Shown one piece after another: positions 47,501 through 54,722 of a DNA stretch of 64,000 nucleotides. Location of the stretch: assembly GCA_001874335.1 (NCBI GenBank), contig MPDE01000006.1:1-64000 (forward strand). The letters run 5' to 3'. Numbering within the stretch: the stretch's first letter is position 1; every line of letters begins with the position of its first letter. Made by a program: the position numbers and the translations under genes. This DNA comes from Bacteroidetes bacterium MedPE-SWsnd-G2. GTDB taxonomy: Bacteria; Bacteroidota; Bacteroidia; Flavobacteriales; Flavobacteriaceae. The notes beneath the pieces are model-generated. The model had not been told where the DNA came from and made no database searches. It worked only from the letters and a program-made list of their open reading frames with translations.

Positions 47501-48597
47501 TAACTGAGGTTGCGGGAAGTTGTTTATCTAACCCTGGTTCTATTGAAGGATTAACTCCTGGCGAAACGTATTACGTAATGATATTCGTTGAGTCTTATGA
47601 AACAGAGGATGTTATAGATTTATGTTTATACTATATTAACTGTACTCCTGCTGATGCTACTGCTACTGTAGTAGATGATTGTGCTAATAGTGGTGGATTC
47701 TATATTGATGTAGAAATTGCTGATATGGGAACAGCTGGAAGTTTAACAATTTCTAATGATTTTGATGCTACTACATTTGCTGTGACTGAAGCTTCAACTG
47801 TGCAATTCGGACCATTTGATAATGGTACTGTTGTTGAAATTACTGTAGGTAATGATGATAATGCAGACTGTACTGAGATTTTCTCAAATGTAACGCAATC
47901 TGTTTGTCCTCCATTAAATGATAATCCTTCGGGAGCTATTATGTTAACTGTAGATGCAGGTTTCTGTGACGGTGTTAATACAAATGGTGATAATACAGGT
48001 GCAACAGATTCTTACGTTGGTGATGTTTCTGGGTCTTGTTTTAATGGTACAGATGATAATGATGTTTGGTTTACATTCGTAGCACCAGATGATATATTCT
48101 CTGTAGATGTTTCAACTGATTTTGCTGGAGCAACAAATACTGATACTGAAATTGCAGTGTATTCAGGAACTCCTGGATCATTTGTAGAAATAGGATGTGA
48201 TCAAGATGGTGGAAGTACTATAAATTACAACTCTGTAATTACAAATCTTGAAGTTACAGCTGGAGAAACTTATTATGTACAAGTTTCTGCATGGACACCA
48301 AGTACTATTGGTACATTCTGTTTAGAAGTTTCTACTAACACTATGTTAAGTATAGAAGATGAGCAATTAAATAAATTTAGCTACTATCCAAACCCAGTTA
48401 CAAATACATTAAACATTAATGCATTAAGTGTAATTGAAAACGTTAGTATCTTCAACTTATTAGGTCAAGAAGTAATTACTGCTCAACCTAATAATTTAGA
48501 AGCTCAATTAGATATGTCTGGATTACAATCTGGAGCATATTTTGTAAAAGTTACTGTGGATAATGCAGTTAAGACTGTTAAGATTATTAAAGAGTAA
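44584..48597 (+). CDS. Giant T9SS cargo protein with repeated FN3, GEVED and PPC-like modules (1337 aa)
   Basis: The largest protein here. Signal peptide 1-19 (ends FSFSQ). An N-terminal domain ~20-200 is rich in aromatic residues (IYSCYGYTYSQQIYYQNEI). Two FN3-like repeats follow (~203-295 and ~300-395, each with VGTTSGGND or IGTTSGGND), a GEVED domain (~397-535), a Cys-bounded module (~536-620), three PPC-like domains (~622-757, ~757-888, ~889-1018, with DDDVWF/Y motifs), a second Cys-bounded module (~1020-1110), one more PPC-like domain and a type A sorting domain (~1256-1337, YYPNPVTNTLNI, VKIIKE). A paralogue of the preceding gene. Probably a long surface fibre or adhesin; no enzyme motif was found. 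Confidence 0.87.
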   Translation: MKKITLWLAMLMVSFSFSQIGVGNGTSTTGNVPIYSCYGYTYSQQIYYQNEINSSGDITSISFHLQDEAFTNDQSTDWTIFLGHTSKTEFADNDDWEDFANLTQVYSGTITYPEEGAWLEIVFDTPFSYNNIDNLIVAVDENEAGYDCTNYWYAHDSGATRSMYYRNDTTNPDPATPPTAWGNQTLINNVIFGGIIPAFPPNCDNALVSPMNGDTGSPVDGLITWSAATGSPAGYRVTVGTTSGGNDIADNVDAGNETSYQLPMLSASTMYYVNITAYNDMGDATGCTEESFTTVELPTCATNLVATPNPDCGNFDASLVWDAATLQDGYTLTIGTTSGGNDVVDAMDLGDVTNYTFSPSPDTTYYWSVTAYNSVGDATACEEGMFSTVETGCYCDSVPVNNDGQGIGAFTIGTTDFVSFGDETYEDHTATVVDLGQGIFSNIQITFETGYTYGTNIWIDFNDNYNFEESELLYQGESLSPNPTTLNASFVMPADATLGNHRMRIGTADTGQATPNPCYEGYYGVTIDATVNIISVDCTPATLETTVVPDCDNDQYTIDVNIIDAGDATEITDGTNTWPVTGAGVITLGPLPSGTAIDLTVTHSDATCDLPLGNFSYYCPPPNDECNAATLVPVNEDLDCAETVTGWVTAASDSEIGDCWGTSDDDVWFYFIPEATTHVVDFTNVSGDDWTYMVIYPALPGGCEDLADNVYCGSGYGPQVIDELVVGEPYLIQIYSGSSSPQDTVFTLCVGTLPSAPDNDECANAEVLTVNADMECGVTTPGTVASATNSGVDTCGGTEDDDVWYSFTATNDRHVISLENVNGWVYKVLYDASAGCQIFTDNLLCSTADSDLVTGLVPGNEYFLQVYSGTSDPETFSFDVCVGTPPDAPANDDCSGAIEFVLNEGVCDPNVTLDFTWATSTDDELTSCDDWNNFGLWYTITAPASGIVLYEPSTDSPWLPSVVVYEGDDCGALTEVAGSCLSNPGSIEGLTPGETYYVMIFVESYETEDVIDLCLYYINCTPADATATVVDDCANSGGFYIDVEIADMGTAGSLTISNDFDATTFAVTEASTVQFGPFDNGTVVEITVGNDDNADCTEIFSNVTQSVCPPLNDNPSGAIMLTVDAGFCDGVNTNGDNTGATDSYVGDVSGSCFNGTDDNDVWFTFVAPDDIFSVDVSTDFAGATNTDTEIAVYSGTPGSFVEIGCDQDGGSTINYNSVITNLEVTAGETYYVQVSAWTPSTIGTFCLEVSTNTMLSIEDEQLNKFSYYPNPVTNTLNINALSVIENVSIFNLLGQEVITAQPNNLEAQLDMSGLQSGAYFVKVTVDNAVKTVKIIKE

Positions 48598-48620
48598 TTT
48601 TAATAATAGTTGATTTGAAA

Positions 48621-48649
48621 GGGCCTTACTTTGTAAGGCTCTTTTTTTT
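48621..48649 (+). terminator. Terminator downstream of the 1337-aa T9SS gene
   Basis: Stem GGGCCTTAC (48621-48629) / GTAAGGCTC (48633-48641) with one G-T pair, a TTT loop and a T8 tract. Confidence 0.93.
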
Positions 48650-48756
48650 GCTTGTTTTTGAAGTAATTGGTTAAGATTATAGAATAATTATTATGTTAAT
48701 GTCTTGTTAATTTGATAGTAAATAGGTAATATTAATAATCAATAATTAGTCGATTT

Positions 48757-50475
48757 ATGTTAAAACAATACATTTTATTTATTTTCACTTGGTTACTTGT
48801 AGTTAAGGGCTTTTCACAAGCTCAATTTCAAATTGTTACATCTAGTGTAGGTCTGGAATATAGTTGCGGTAATACGTATTTAGGGAGTGGAGTTAGTTTT
48901 GTAGATTTTAACTCCGATGGGTGGGATGATATTTCCCTAGCAACAGATGAAAACTCTACACCTTTATTTTTTCAAAATAATAATGGCGTTTTTGAGCCTA
49001 TCGATTTAGGTTTACCAATTTCCTCATATCAAAATAAGCAGTTAACCTGGGTTGATTTTGATAATGATGGTGATAAGGATTTATTTATTACAAGTAACAC
49101 AGATGGTAATATTTTATTCCAGAATAATGGAGAATTGAGTTTTATAGATGTAACCGAAGAATCGGGATTAGAAACAGAAAATATCTCAACTAATGGCGTG
49201 TCTTGGGGAGATGTTAATAATGATGGTTATTTGGATTTGTTCATGAGCAATAGAGGAGAAATAGCTACGGTTCAGAATCATCTGTACCTTAATAATGGTG
49301 ACGGTACTTTTTCTAATAATACAGAAGAATCAAATATTATGGACGTAGCCGAGGCGAGTTTTTGTTCAGTAATGTTTGATTTTAATAATGATGGTTGGTT
49401 AGATATTTTTGTGGCAAACGATAAGCCTTTGTACCCAAATAGATTGTATAAAAATGATGGAGATGGTACTTTTACTGAAGTTGGTGAGTCATCTGGTGCA
49501 GGAATAATTATGGATGCCATGACAGCAACTGTAGATGATTATAACAACGACTCCTATATGGATATTTATATTACAAATACGCAATCTGGTAATATTTTAT
49601 TAGAAAATAATGGAGATGAAACATTTACTGATGTCACGAGCTTATCTGGTACCGATTTCAATAGTCTTGGTTGGGGAGCTGTATTTTTTGATGCAGAAAA
49701 TGACACCGATTTAGATCTGTATGTAAGTAGTATGTTTGATGGTTCTGTATACAATTATTTGTCATCGGCCTTATATATTAATAATGGAGATGAAACATTC
49801 GATATTTGTGAAGAGGCAGATAATGATAATGATACATCAGAAAGTTATGCCAATGCCATCGGAGATTTTAATAATGATGGTTTAATAGATTTTGTGGTTA
49901 CTAATAATACGGACGATATTTTTCTTTTTTATAATAATTCAATGAACCCAGGTAATTGGCTAAAACTGAATTTTGAAGGTGTAGAAAGTAATAGAGACGG
50001 AATAGGAACCCTTATTGAACTAGGGATTGATGAAAACGCACAATATAGGATGGTAAGATGTGGTGAAGGCTATTTGGCGCAAAATTCTCTTACACAGCAT
50101 TTTGGAGTGGGCGACGCAACAGAAATTGATTATTTGAAAATTTCTTGGCCTAGTGGACAAGTAGATTGGTATTATGATATTGAAGTCAATCAATCACTTA
50201 GTTTTTTAGAAGGACAAGGCGAACTTTCTATAGAAGATAAAACATTTAATACTGTAAAAATGTATCCTACTATTACAAGTAATTTGCTAAATTTTAGTGC
50301 CATTACACCTATAAAAAGTTTAGTGATTTATGATGGATTGGGGCAAAAAATTAACAGTATAAAAGGTGATAGTTCGACGTCATCGATAGATGTAAGTGCG
50401 TTGTCAACAGGTCTTTACACTATTGTGGTTGTAACAACTGAGGCTAAGGAAATTTTGAAGTTTGTTAAAAGGTAA
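48757..50475 (+). CDS. T9SS-exported FG-GAP/ASPIC (CRTAC1-like) repeat protein
   Basis: A 572-residue protein with a signal peptide (~1-20, ends GFSQ). It has seven FG-GAP/VCBS repeats recognisable by their calcium-binding loops: DFNSDGWDDI, DFDNDGDKDLF, DVNNDGYLDLF, DFNNDGWLDIF, DYNNDSYMDIY, DAENDTDLDLY and DFNNDGLIDFV, spaced about 45-60 residues. This predicts a seven-bladed beta-propeller. An ASPIC/UnbV domain follows (~415-485, RCGEGYLAQNSLTQHFGVG, WPSGQVDW), then a T9SS sorting domain (~500-572, diverged: MYPTITSNLLNF, STGLYTIVVV). Surface protein with a probable binding role. Unlike its neighbours it lacks the Cys-bounded module. Confidence 0.9.
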   Translation: MLKQYILFIFTWLLVVKGFSQAQFQIVTSSVGLEYSCGNTYLGSGVSFVDFNSDGWDDISLATDENSTPLFFQNNNGVFEPIDLGLPISSYQNKQLTWVDFDNDGDKDLFITSNTDGNILFQNNGELSFIDVTEESGLETENISTNGVSWGDVNNDGYLDLFMSNRGEIATVQNHLYLNNGDGTFSNNTEESNIMDVAEASFCSVMFDFNNDGWLDIFVANDKPLYPNRLYKNDGDGTFTEVGESSGAGIIMDAMTATVDDYNNDSYMDIYITNTQSGNILLENNGDETFTDVTSLSGTDFNSLGWGAVFFDAENDTDLDLYVSSMFDGSVYNYLSSALYINNGDETFDICEEADNDNDTSESYANAIGDFNNDGLIDFVVTNNTDDIFLFYNNSMNPGNWLKLNFEGVESNRDGIGTLIELGIDENAQYRMVRCGEGYLAQNSLTQHFGVGDATEIDYLKISWPSGQVDWYYDIEVNQSLSFLEGQGELSIEDKTFNTVKMYPTITSNLLNFSAITPIKSLVIYDGLGQKINSIKGDSSTSSIDVSALSTGLYTIVVVTTEAKEILKFVKR

Positions 50476-50501
50476 TTCCGTTTATCAGATTTTTTTTATG
50501 C

Positions 50502-50516
50502 TTTAACGATTAAAGT
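50502..50516 (+). promoter_or_regulatory. Palindromic element TTTAACGATTAAAGT upstream of a T9SS gene
   Basis: CTTTAA-CGA-TTAAAG (50501-50515) is an interrupted palindrome, 70-84 bases before the ATG at 50585. The 15-mer TTTAACGATTAAAGT occurs again at 31046-31060 in the promoter of a membrane protein gene. Possible regulator site; chance remains possible in AT-rich DNA. Confidence 0.35.
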
Positions 50517-50584
50517 ATTAGTAATCATTCAATTATGTTTTTTACATATATATTTATACTTAATAGAACCCAAAATTGAAGATT

Positions 50585-51976
50585 ATGAAAAAAATTACTT
50601 TTTTATTTTTTGCATTATTATTGTTAGCCTACGCTCCTCAGTTGTCGGCGCAATGTAATTACTCCATAGTCCTTACCGATACTTTTGGTGATGGATGGAA
50701 TGGCGTTTCCAACGTCGATGTGTTTGTAGGAGGTGTTGAAGTTGTTTCTGATGCCAGTATTCCTTACGATGTTTCAAACAATTCATATGTGTCAGATCCA
50801 ATCTATTTTGAGGTTGGAGAAGGCGAGGTTATAACAGTTGTGTTTAATCCTTTAGCAACCAATTTATTTGGTGATGGTTATAATGAATGTAGATATACAG
50901 TTAGAGACCCGTTAGGTGCAGTGGTGTTTAATGCAGATCCTTTTGATGGTAATGCTGCTCCATTAGATTTAGAAGTTGCCGATAATGTAACAGGTGCTTG
51001 CCCTTCATGTGCTGTACCATTAGCAGATTTTTCAATTCAAACAGACTGTCCAACTTCAACAAACTTTTTTGTTTTAGTTGACTTAACTTATATAGGTGGT
51101 GCTTCAGGAATGGATATTTCTGATGATCAAGCAAATTCAATTAATGTTTCTGCTATTGGGCAATACCTTATGGGACCATACAGTTACGGTACAGATGTGA
51201 TTGTTACTATTGAAGATGACTCAGATAATAGTTGTTCTTTGGTGAGTGCTACATTAACTTCTGATGTTTCTATTTGTCCGCCATCTAATGATGATTTTGA
51301 AGATGCCGAAGCCATTGCATGTGATGATACAGTTACGGGCTCAACTGACAATGCAAACTTAGATGAAGATGGCGCTCCAGATGGCGTATCATTTAGTGAG
51401 GAGCAAGGAGATGCACCAGATTTAGATGCACCAAATGTGTGGTATGCTTATACTTCAACAGGAGGTAGTGATGAAGATATTACATTAGATTTATGTTCGT
51501 CAGAATATGATTCAACGGTTTTAGTATATACAGGTACAAGTGGAAACTTAAGTCTTGTTTGGGCTAATGATGATAACTATGTAGAATGTGGAGGTGGAGT
51601 CTATTCTTCATACGGAACCTTTACTGCAGATGGCTCATCAACCTATTATATTTGTATTACAGGTTGGGGTGTTAGTGATACAGGAAATTATGAAATGTAT
51701 TTAGAATGCTCAAGTTCTACACTTTCAGTAAATGCTTCTGAGTTTGAATCTGATTTAAACTATTATCCAAACCCAGTTGATAATGTTCTTAATTTAAATG
51801 CTAAATCAGAAATCGAAAATATTTCAGTATTTAACATAATGGGACAACAGGTTATGAATATGGTGCCTAAGAGCTTAGATAAAGTTATAGATATGTCTAA
51901 CTTAACTACAGGAACTTATTTTGTGAAAGTTACTGTTAGAGGGTTAACAGAAACAATCAGAATTATTAAAAAATAA
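50585..51976 (+). CDS. T9SS cargo protein with calcium-loop, Cys-bounded and PPC-like modules (463 aa)
   Basis: Start set at the ATG at 50585 (MKKITFLFFALLLL); an in-frame TTG three codons earlier is less likely. Signal peptide ~1-23 (ends QLSAQ). Residues ~24-140 begin CNYSIVLTDTFGDGWNG, a start known from many T9SS cargo proteins. The Cys-bounded module follows (~143-235), then a PPC-like domain (~237-375, SNDDFEDAEAIACDDTVTGS, APNVWYAYTS) and a type A sorting domain (~390-463, YYPNPVDNVLNL, TGTYFVKVTV, IRIIKK). Third member of the modular paralogue set in this cluster, last before the strand continues to a glycosyltransferase. No enzyme motif. Confidence 0.87.
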   Translation: MKKITFLFFALLLLAYAPQLSAQCNYSIVLTDTFGDGWNGVSNVDVFVGGVEVVSDASIPYDVSNNSYVSDPIYFEVGEGEVITVVFNPLATNLFGDGYNECRYTVRDPLGAVVFNADPFDGNAAPLDLEVADNVTGACPSCAVPLADFSIQTDCPTSTNFFVLVDLTYIGGASGMDISDDQANSINVSAIGQYLMGPYSYGTDVIVTIEDDSDNSCSLVSATLTSDVSICPPSNDDFEDAEAIACDDTVTGSTDNANLDEDGAPDGVSFSEEQGDAPDLDAPNVWYAYTSTGGSDEDITLDLCSSEYDSTVLVYTGTSGNLSLVWANDDNYVECGGGVYSSYGTFTADGSSTYYICITGWGVSDTGNYEMYLECSSSTLSVNASEFESDLNYYPNPVDNVLNLNAKSEIENISVFNIMGQQVMNMVPKSLDKVIDMSNLTTGTYFVKVTVRGLTETIRIIKK

Positions 51977-51995
51977 TTAAACTAATATAAAAAGG

Positions 51996-52023
51996 AAGGT
52001 CTCAGAAGTGAGGCCTTTTTTTT
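51996..52023 (+). terminator. Terminator downstream of the last T9SS cargo gene
   Basis: Stem AAGGTCTCA (51996-52004) / TGAGGCCTT (52009-52017) with one T-G pair and a GAAG loop, followed by a T8 tract. Confidence 0.93.
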
Positions 52024-52077
52024 GTGCCAATTTGAAAATAAAGATGAGGTATGCTCAGTTAGAAATTTTGAGTTGAT

Positions 52078-52085
52078 TATTTTTG
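52078..52085 (+). promoter_or_regulatory. Promoter -7 element (TATTTTTG) directly before the glycosyltransferase start
   Basis: TATTTTTG fits TAnnTTTG and is followed by only four bases (TGAT) before the ATG at 52090. Transcription would start at or next to the A of ATG, so the message may be leaderless. Confidence 0.55.
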
Positions 52086-52089
52086 TGAT

Positions 52090-53097
52090 ATGGCTAATAT
52101 TGAATATTCTTTTATTGTACCTGTTTTTAACAGGCCTAAAGAAATTGAAGAACTATTGTTGAGTTTTACCAAGTTTGAATCTAACATTCCTTTTGAGATT
52201 GTAATTGTAGAAGATGGTTCTAATATTACTTCTAAATCTATTGTGAAGGCATTTAACTCTCAATTACATATTAGTTATTTTTTTAAACCTAATTCTGGAC
52301 CTGGAGATTCTCGAAATTATGGAATGCAGAAGGCAGAAGGGAATTACTTTATAATTCTGGATTCAGACGTGATAATGCCTCCAAATTACTTGGAGGAAGT
52401 AAATGCGTATTTGTCACGTAATTATGTAGATTGTTTTGGTGGGCCTGACGCGGCTCATGCTTCATTTACAAATTTGCAAAAGGCTATTAACTTTGCCATG
52501 ACATCATTTATAACAACGGGAGGAATAAGAGGAGGAAATCCTAAGGATAAGAGCTTTCAGCCCAGAAGTTTTAATATGGGGCTTTCAAAAGATGCTTTTA
52601 TAAAAACAGGAGGTTTCGGAAGAATTCATCCAGGAGAAGACCCCGATTTATCAATACGATTAGTAAACTTAGGGTTTAAAACAACCTTAATATCCAAAGC
52701 ATTTGTATACCATAAAAGACGAATTTCGTGGTCTAAATTTTATATTCAAGTAAATAAATTTGGGATGGTACGGCCAATTTTAAATAATTGGCATCCTGAG
52801 ACTCAAAAAATAACTTATTGGTTTCCAAGTGTGTTCGTGATGGGATTTGCTATTGCCTTACTGCTAAAGATATTAGGCTATGACTTTGGTTTACTATTGT
52901 ATTCTGTTTATTTTGGTGTAGCATTTTTATTAGCTTTAATACAATCTAAAAATTTAATTGTTGCCTTTATGGCATTGCCAGCTATTTGTATACAGTTTTT
53001 AGGTTATGGTATAGGGTTCTTAAAATCTAACTGGCAAATTAACGTATTGAAAAAGAATCCGGAAAAGAGTTTTCCACAGCTGTTTTTTAAAGTATGA
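52090..53097 (+). CDS. Glycosyltransferase family 2 with C-terminal membrane helices
   Basis: A 335-residue inverting glycosyltransferase of the GT-A fold. Visible: EYSFIVPVFNRPKEIEELL (5-23), the nucleotide-binding EDGS (41-44), the metal-binding DSD (91-93, FIILDSDVIMPP), and the acceptor/base segment GGFGRIHPGEDPDLSIRL (~192-209) with ED. Two or three C-terminal hydrophobic helices (~245-320) anchor it at the inner membrane. It would add a sugar to a lipid or polysaccharide; donor and acceptor are unknown. Overlaps the next gene by ATGA and begins a three-gene unit with the YbbR-like and coaE genes. Confidence 0.9.
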   Translation: MANIEYSFIVPVFNRPKEIEELLLSFTKFESNIPFEIVIVEDGSNITSKSIVKAFNSQLHISYFFKPNSGPGDSRNYGMQKAEGNYFIILDSDVIMPPNYLEEVNAYLSRNYVDCFGGPDAAHASFTNLQKAINFAMTSFITTGGIRGGNPKDKSFQPRSFNMGLSKDAFIKTGGFGRIHPGEDPDLSIRLVNLGFKTTLISKAFVYHKRRISWSKFYIQVNKFGMVRPILNNWHPETQKITYWFPSVFVMGFAIALLLKILGYDFGLLLYSVYFGVAFLLALIQSKNLIVAFMALPAICIQFLGYGIGFLKSNWQINVLKKNPEKSFPQLFFKV

Positions 53098-54062
53098 TTA
53101 GAAAAATTAAAGAAAGACTTGTTGGCTCCATAAAAGGAAGGCGACTTAATACGTTTTTATTTTTCTTTTGTATTGCGTTTTTGTTTTTATGCCTGACCAA
53201 ACTTTCAAAAATATACACGCAAACCATTGCATTCAATGTGAAATTGCTTAATGTCCCAGAAGGTAGAAGTATTGCAAAAAATAGAGACTCTGTGCTTAAT
53301 GTAACTGTTGAAGCCTTAGGTTTTAAATTGATTTCTTATGCGTTTAAACAACCAGAGATTAAAATAGATGTTGCTAAAGAAGTGTTTGTTGTTAGTAATC
53401 AATATTACTGGTTGAGTAAAAACGGAACCTTTATTATTTCTGAGCGTTTAGGGCAATCTTCAGAAATTAAATCCATTTTACCAGATACATTAAAATTTCC
53501 ATTTCAAAAATTGGCCGTTAAAAAGGTGCCTATTGTTTTAAATGAAGATATAAAGTTTAATCCTGGGTACGATGTTTTGGGAGCTTTTAGTATTACACCA
53601 GATTCAATTTCTATTATTGGTCCAGATGCTCAAGTAAAAGATATTGAGTTGGTTTATACCAAGTCCTTAAATTTGAATGAAGTTCAAGAAAATATCCTTG
53701 CAGAAGTTGAATTGGATACCGATAATCAACTTAAAGGGTTGGAATTATCAAATTCTTCAGTATTAATAGAGGCAACGGTAGAAAAGTTTACAGAAGGGAT
53801 TATAGATGTGCCTGTAACTATTGTAAATGTACCGTCTAATGTAAGACTAAATTATTTTCCCAAAACAGTTCAGGTTTCTTTTTATGTCGATTTAAATAGA
53901 TTTAAACAAATTAGTGCATTAGATTTTAAAGTGGAATGTGATTACAATCAAATTGTAAATGGCAATAAAACCAGTTTTACACCAAAGTTGGTGAAGTATT
54001 CAGAAATTGTAAAATCTACCCGTTTAAAACAAAATAAAATTGAATTTGTAATTTTGAAATAA
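53094..54062 (+). CDS. YbbR-like domain protein (CdaR-type)
   Basis: A 322-residue protein with one N-terminal transmembrane helix (~20-38, FLFFFCIAFLFLCLTKL) and an extracytoplasmic part made of YbbR-like repeats. They show the typical pattern of short beta strands with PDSISIIGPDAQVKDIELVYT and a VPVTIVNVPSNVRLNYFPKTVQVSF repeat. In Firmicutes, CdaR regulates the diadenylate cyclase CdaA. Here no cdaA is adjacent, so a c-di-AMP link is only possible. It overlaps the GT2 gene by 4 bases and coaE by one. Confidence 0.82.
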   Translation: MIRKIKERLVGSIKGRRLNTFLFFFCIAFLFLCLTKLSKIYTQTIAFNVKLLNVPEGRSIAKNRDSVLNVTVEALGFKLISYAFKQPEIKIDVAKEVFVVSNQYYWLSKNGTFIISERLGQSSEIKSILPDTLKFPFQKLAVKKVPIVLNEDIKFNPGYDVLGAFSITPDSISIIGPDAQVKDIELVYTKSLNLNEVQENILAEVELDTDNQLKGLELSNSSVLIEATVEKFTEGIIDVPVTIVNVPSNVRLNYFPKTVQVSFYVDLNRFKQISALDFKVECDYNQIVNGNKTSFTPKLVKYSEIVKSTRLKQNKIEFVILK

Positions 54063-54646
54063 TGATTGTTGGATTAACAGGAGGAATTGGTAGTGGAAAA
54101 TCTACGGTGGCTAAAATGTTTGCCGATTTAGGTATACCTACTTATATAGCAGATGACGAAGCTAAAAAGTTAATGCACTCTTCTCCAGATGTTAAAAAAA
54201 GATTGGTGGATTTGTTTGGAAAGGGCGCATATATTAATGGTAAGTTAAATAAGCCCTTTATTTCAGATTTGATCTTTTATGATAAATCATTGTTAAAGAA
54301 AATGAATGCCATTGTCCACCCAGCTGTGGGGTCCCATTTTAAAACATGGCAGAGTTCTCAAAACGCCCCTTATGTGCTTAAAGAAGCCGCCATAATTTTT
54401 GAAATTAATGCTCAAAAACAATACGATTATATAATTACAGTTATCGCCGATCAGGAGTTGAGAATAAAGCGTGTTATGGAAAGAGATAATTCAGACCATG
54501 AAAAAGTGATTTCCATAATAAATAATCAATTGAGCGACGCTGAAAAAACCAAATTATCAGATTTTGTTATAGAAAATAACAATCTTGAACAAACTTCTAA
54601 ACAAGTTCAAAATATCCATTTTAAATTGCTAAAATTAGGTGTTTAG
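54062..54646 (+). CDS. coaE: Dephospho-CoA kinase
   Basis: Phosphorylates dephospho-CoA to coenzyme A, the final step of the pathway. 194 residues. P-loop GGIGSGKST (7-15), DDEAKKLM (the family D-x-D/E-x-A motif, ~34-41), and KPFISDLIFYD and IVHPAV segments of the CoA domain. The first ATG shares a base with the YbbR-like gene stop, so translation is coupled. Followed by a 76-base gap containing direct repeats and a -7 box. Confidence 0.95.
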   Translation: MIVGLTGGIGSGKSTVAKMFADLGIPTYIADDEAKKLMHSSPDVKKRLVDLFGKGAYINGKLNKPFISDLIFYDKSLLKKMNAIVHPAVGSHFKTWQSSQNAPYVLKEAAIIFEINAQKQYDYIITVIADQELRIKRVMERDNSDHEKVISIINNQLSDAEKTKLSDFVIENNNLEQTSKQVQNIHFKLLKLGV

Positions 54647-54655
54647 TGTAAAATT

Positions 54656-54722
54656 TTAACATTTTTGTTAATGTAAGGTTAAAGCCGCTTTTTGTTAAAT
54701 GTTAAAATGTTAAATTTGACCG
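54656..54722 (+). promoter_or_regulatory. Promoter of the histidine kinase/response regulator operon with TGTTAAA repeats
   Basis: TAAATTTG at 54711-54718 fits TAnnTTTG, only four bases (ACCG) before the ATG. Upstream are an inverted repeat TTAACA / TGTTAA (54656-54671) and three tandem TGTTAAA copies at 54693, 54700 and 54708, the last overlapping the -7 box. This looks like a regulator site, perhaps of the operon's own response regulator. Confidence 0.5.

Noticed and set aside
41175-48597. Repeated Asp/Thr/Gly-rich DNA in the T9SS genes as a possible CRISPR or tandem-repeat array
   Set aside because: The repeats are imperfect, in frame and explained by repeated protein modules; there is no regular repeat-spacer structure.
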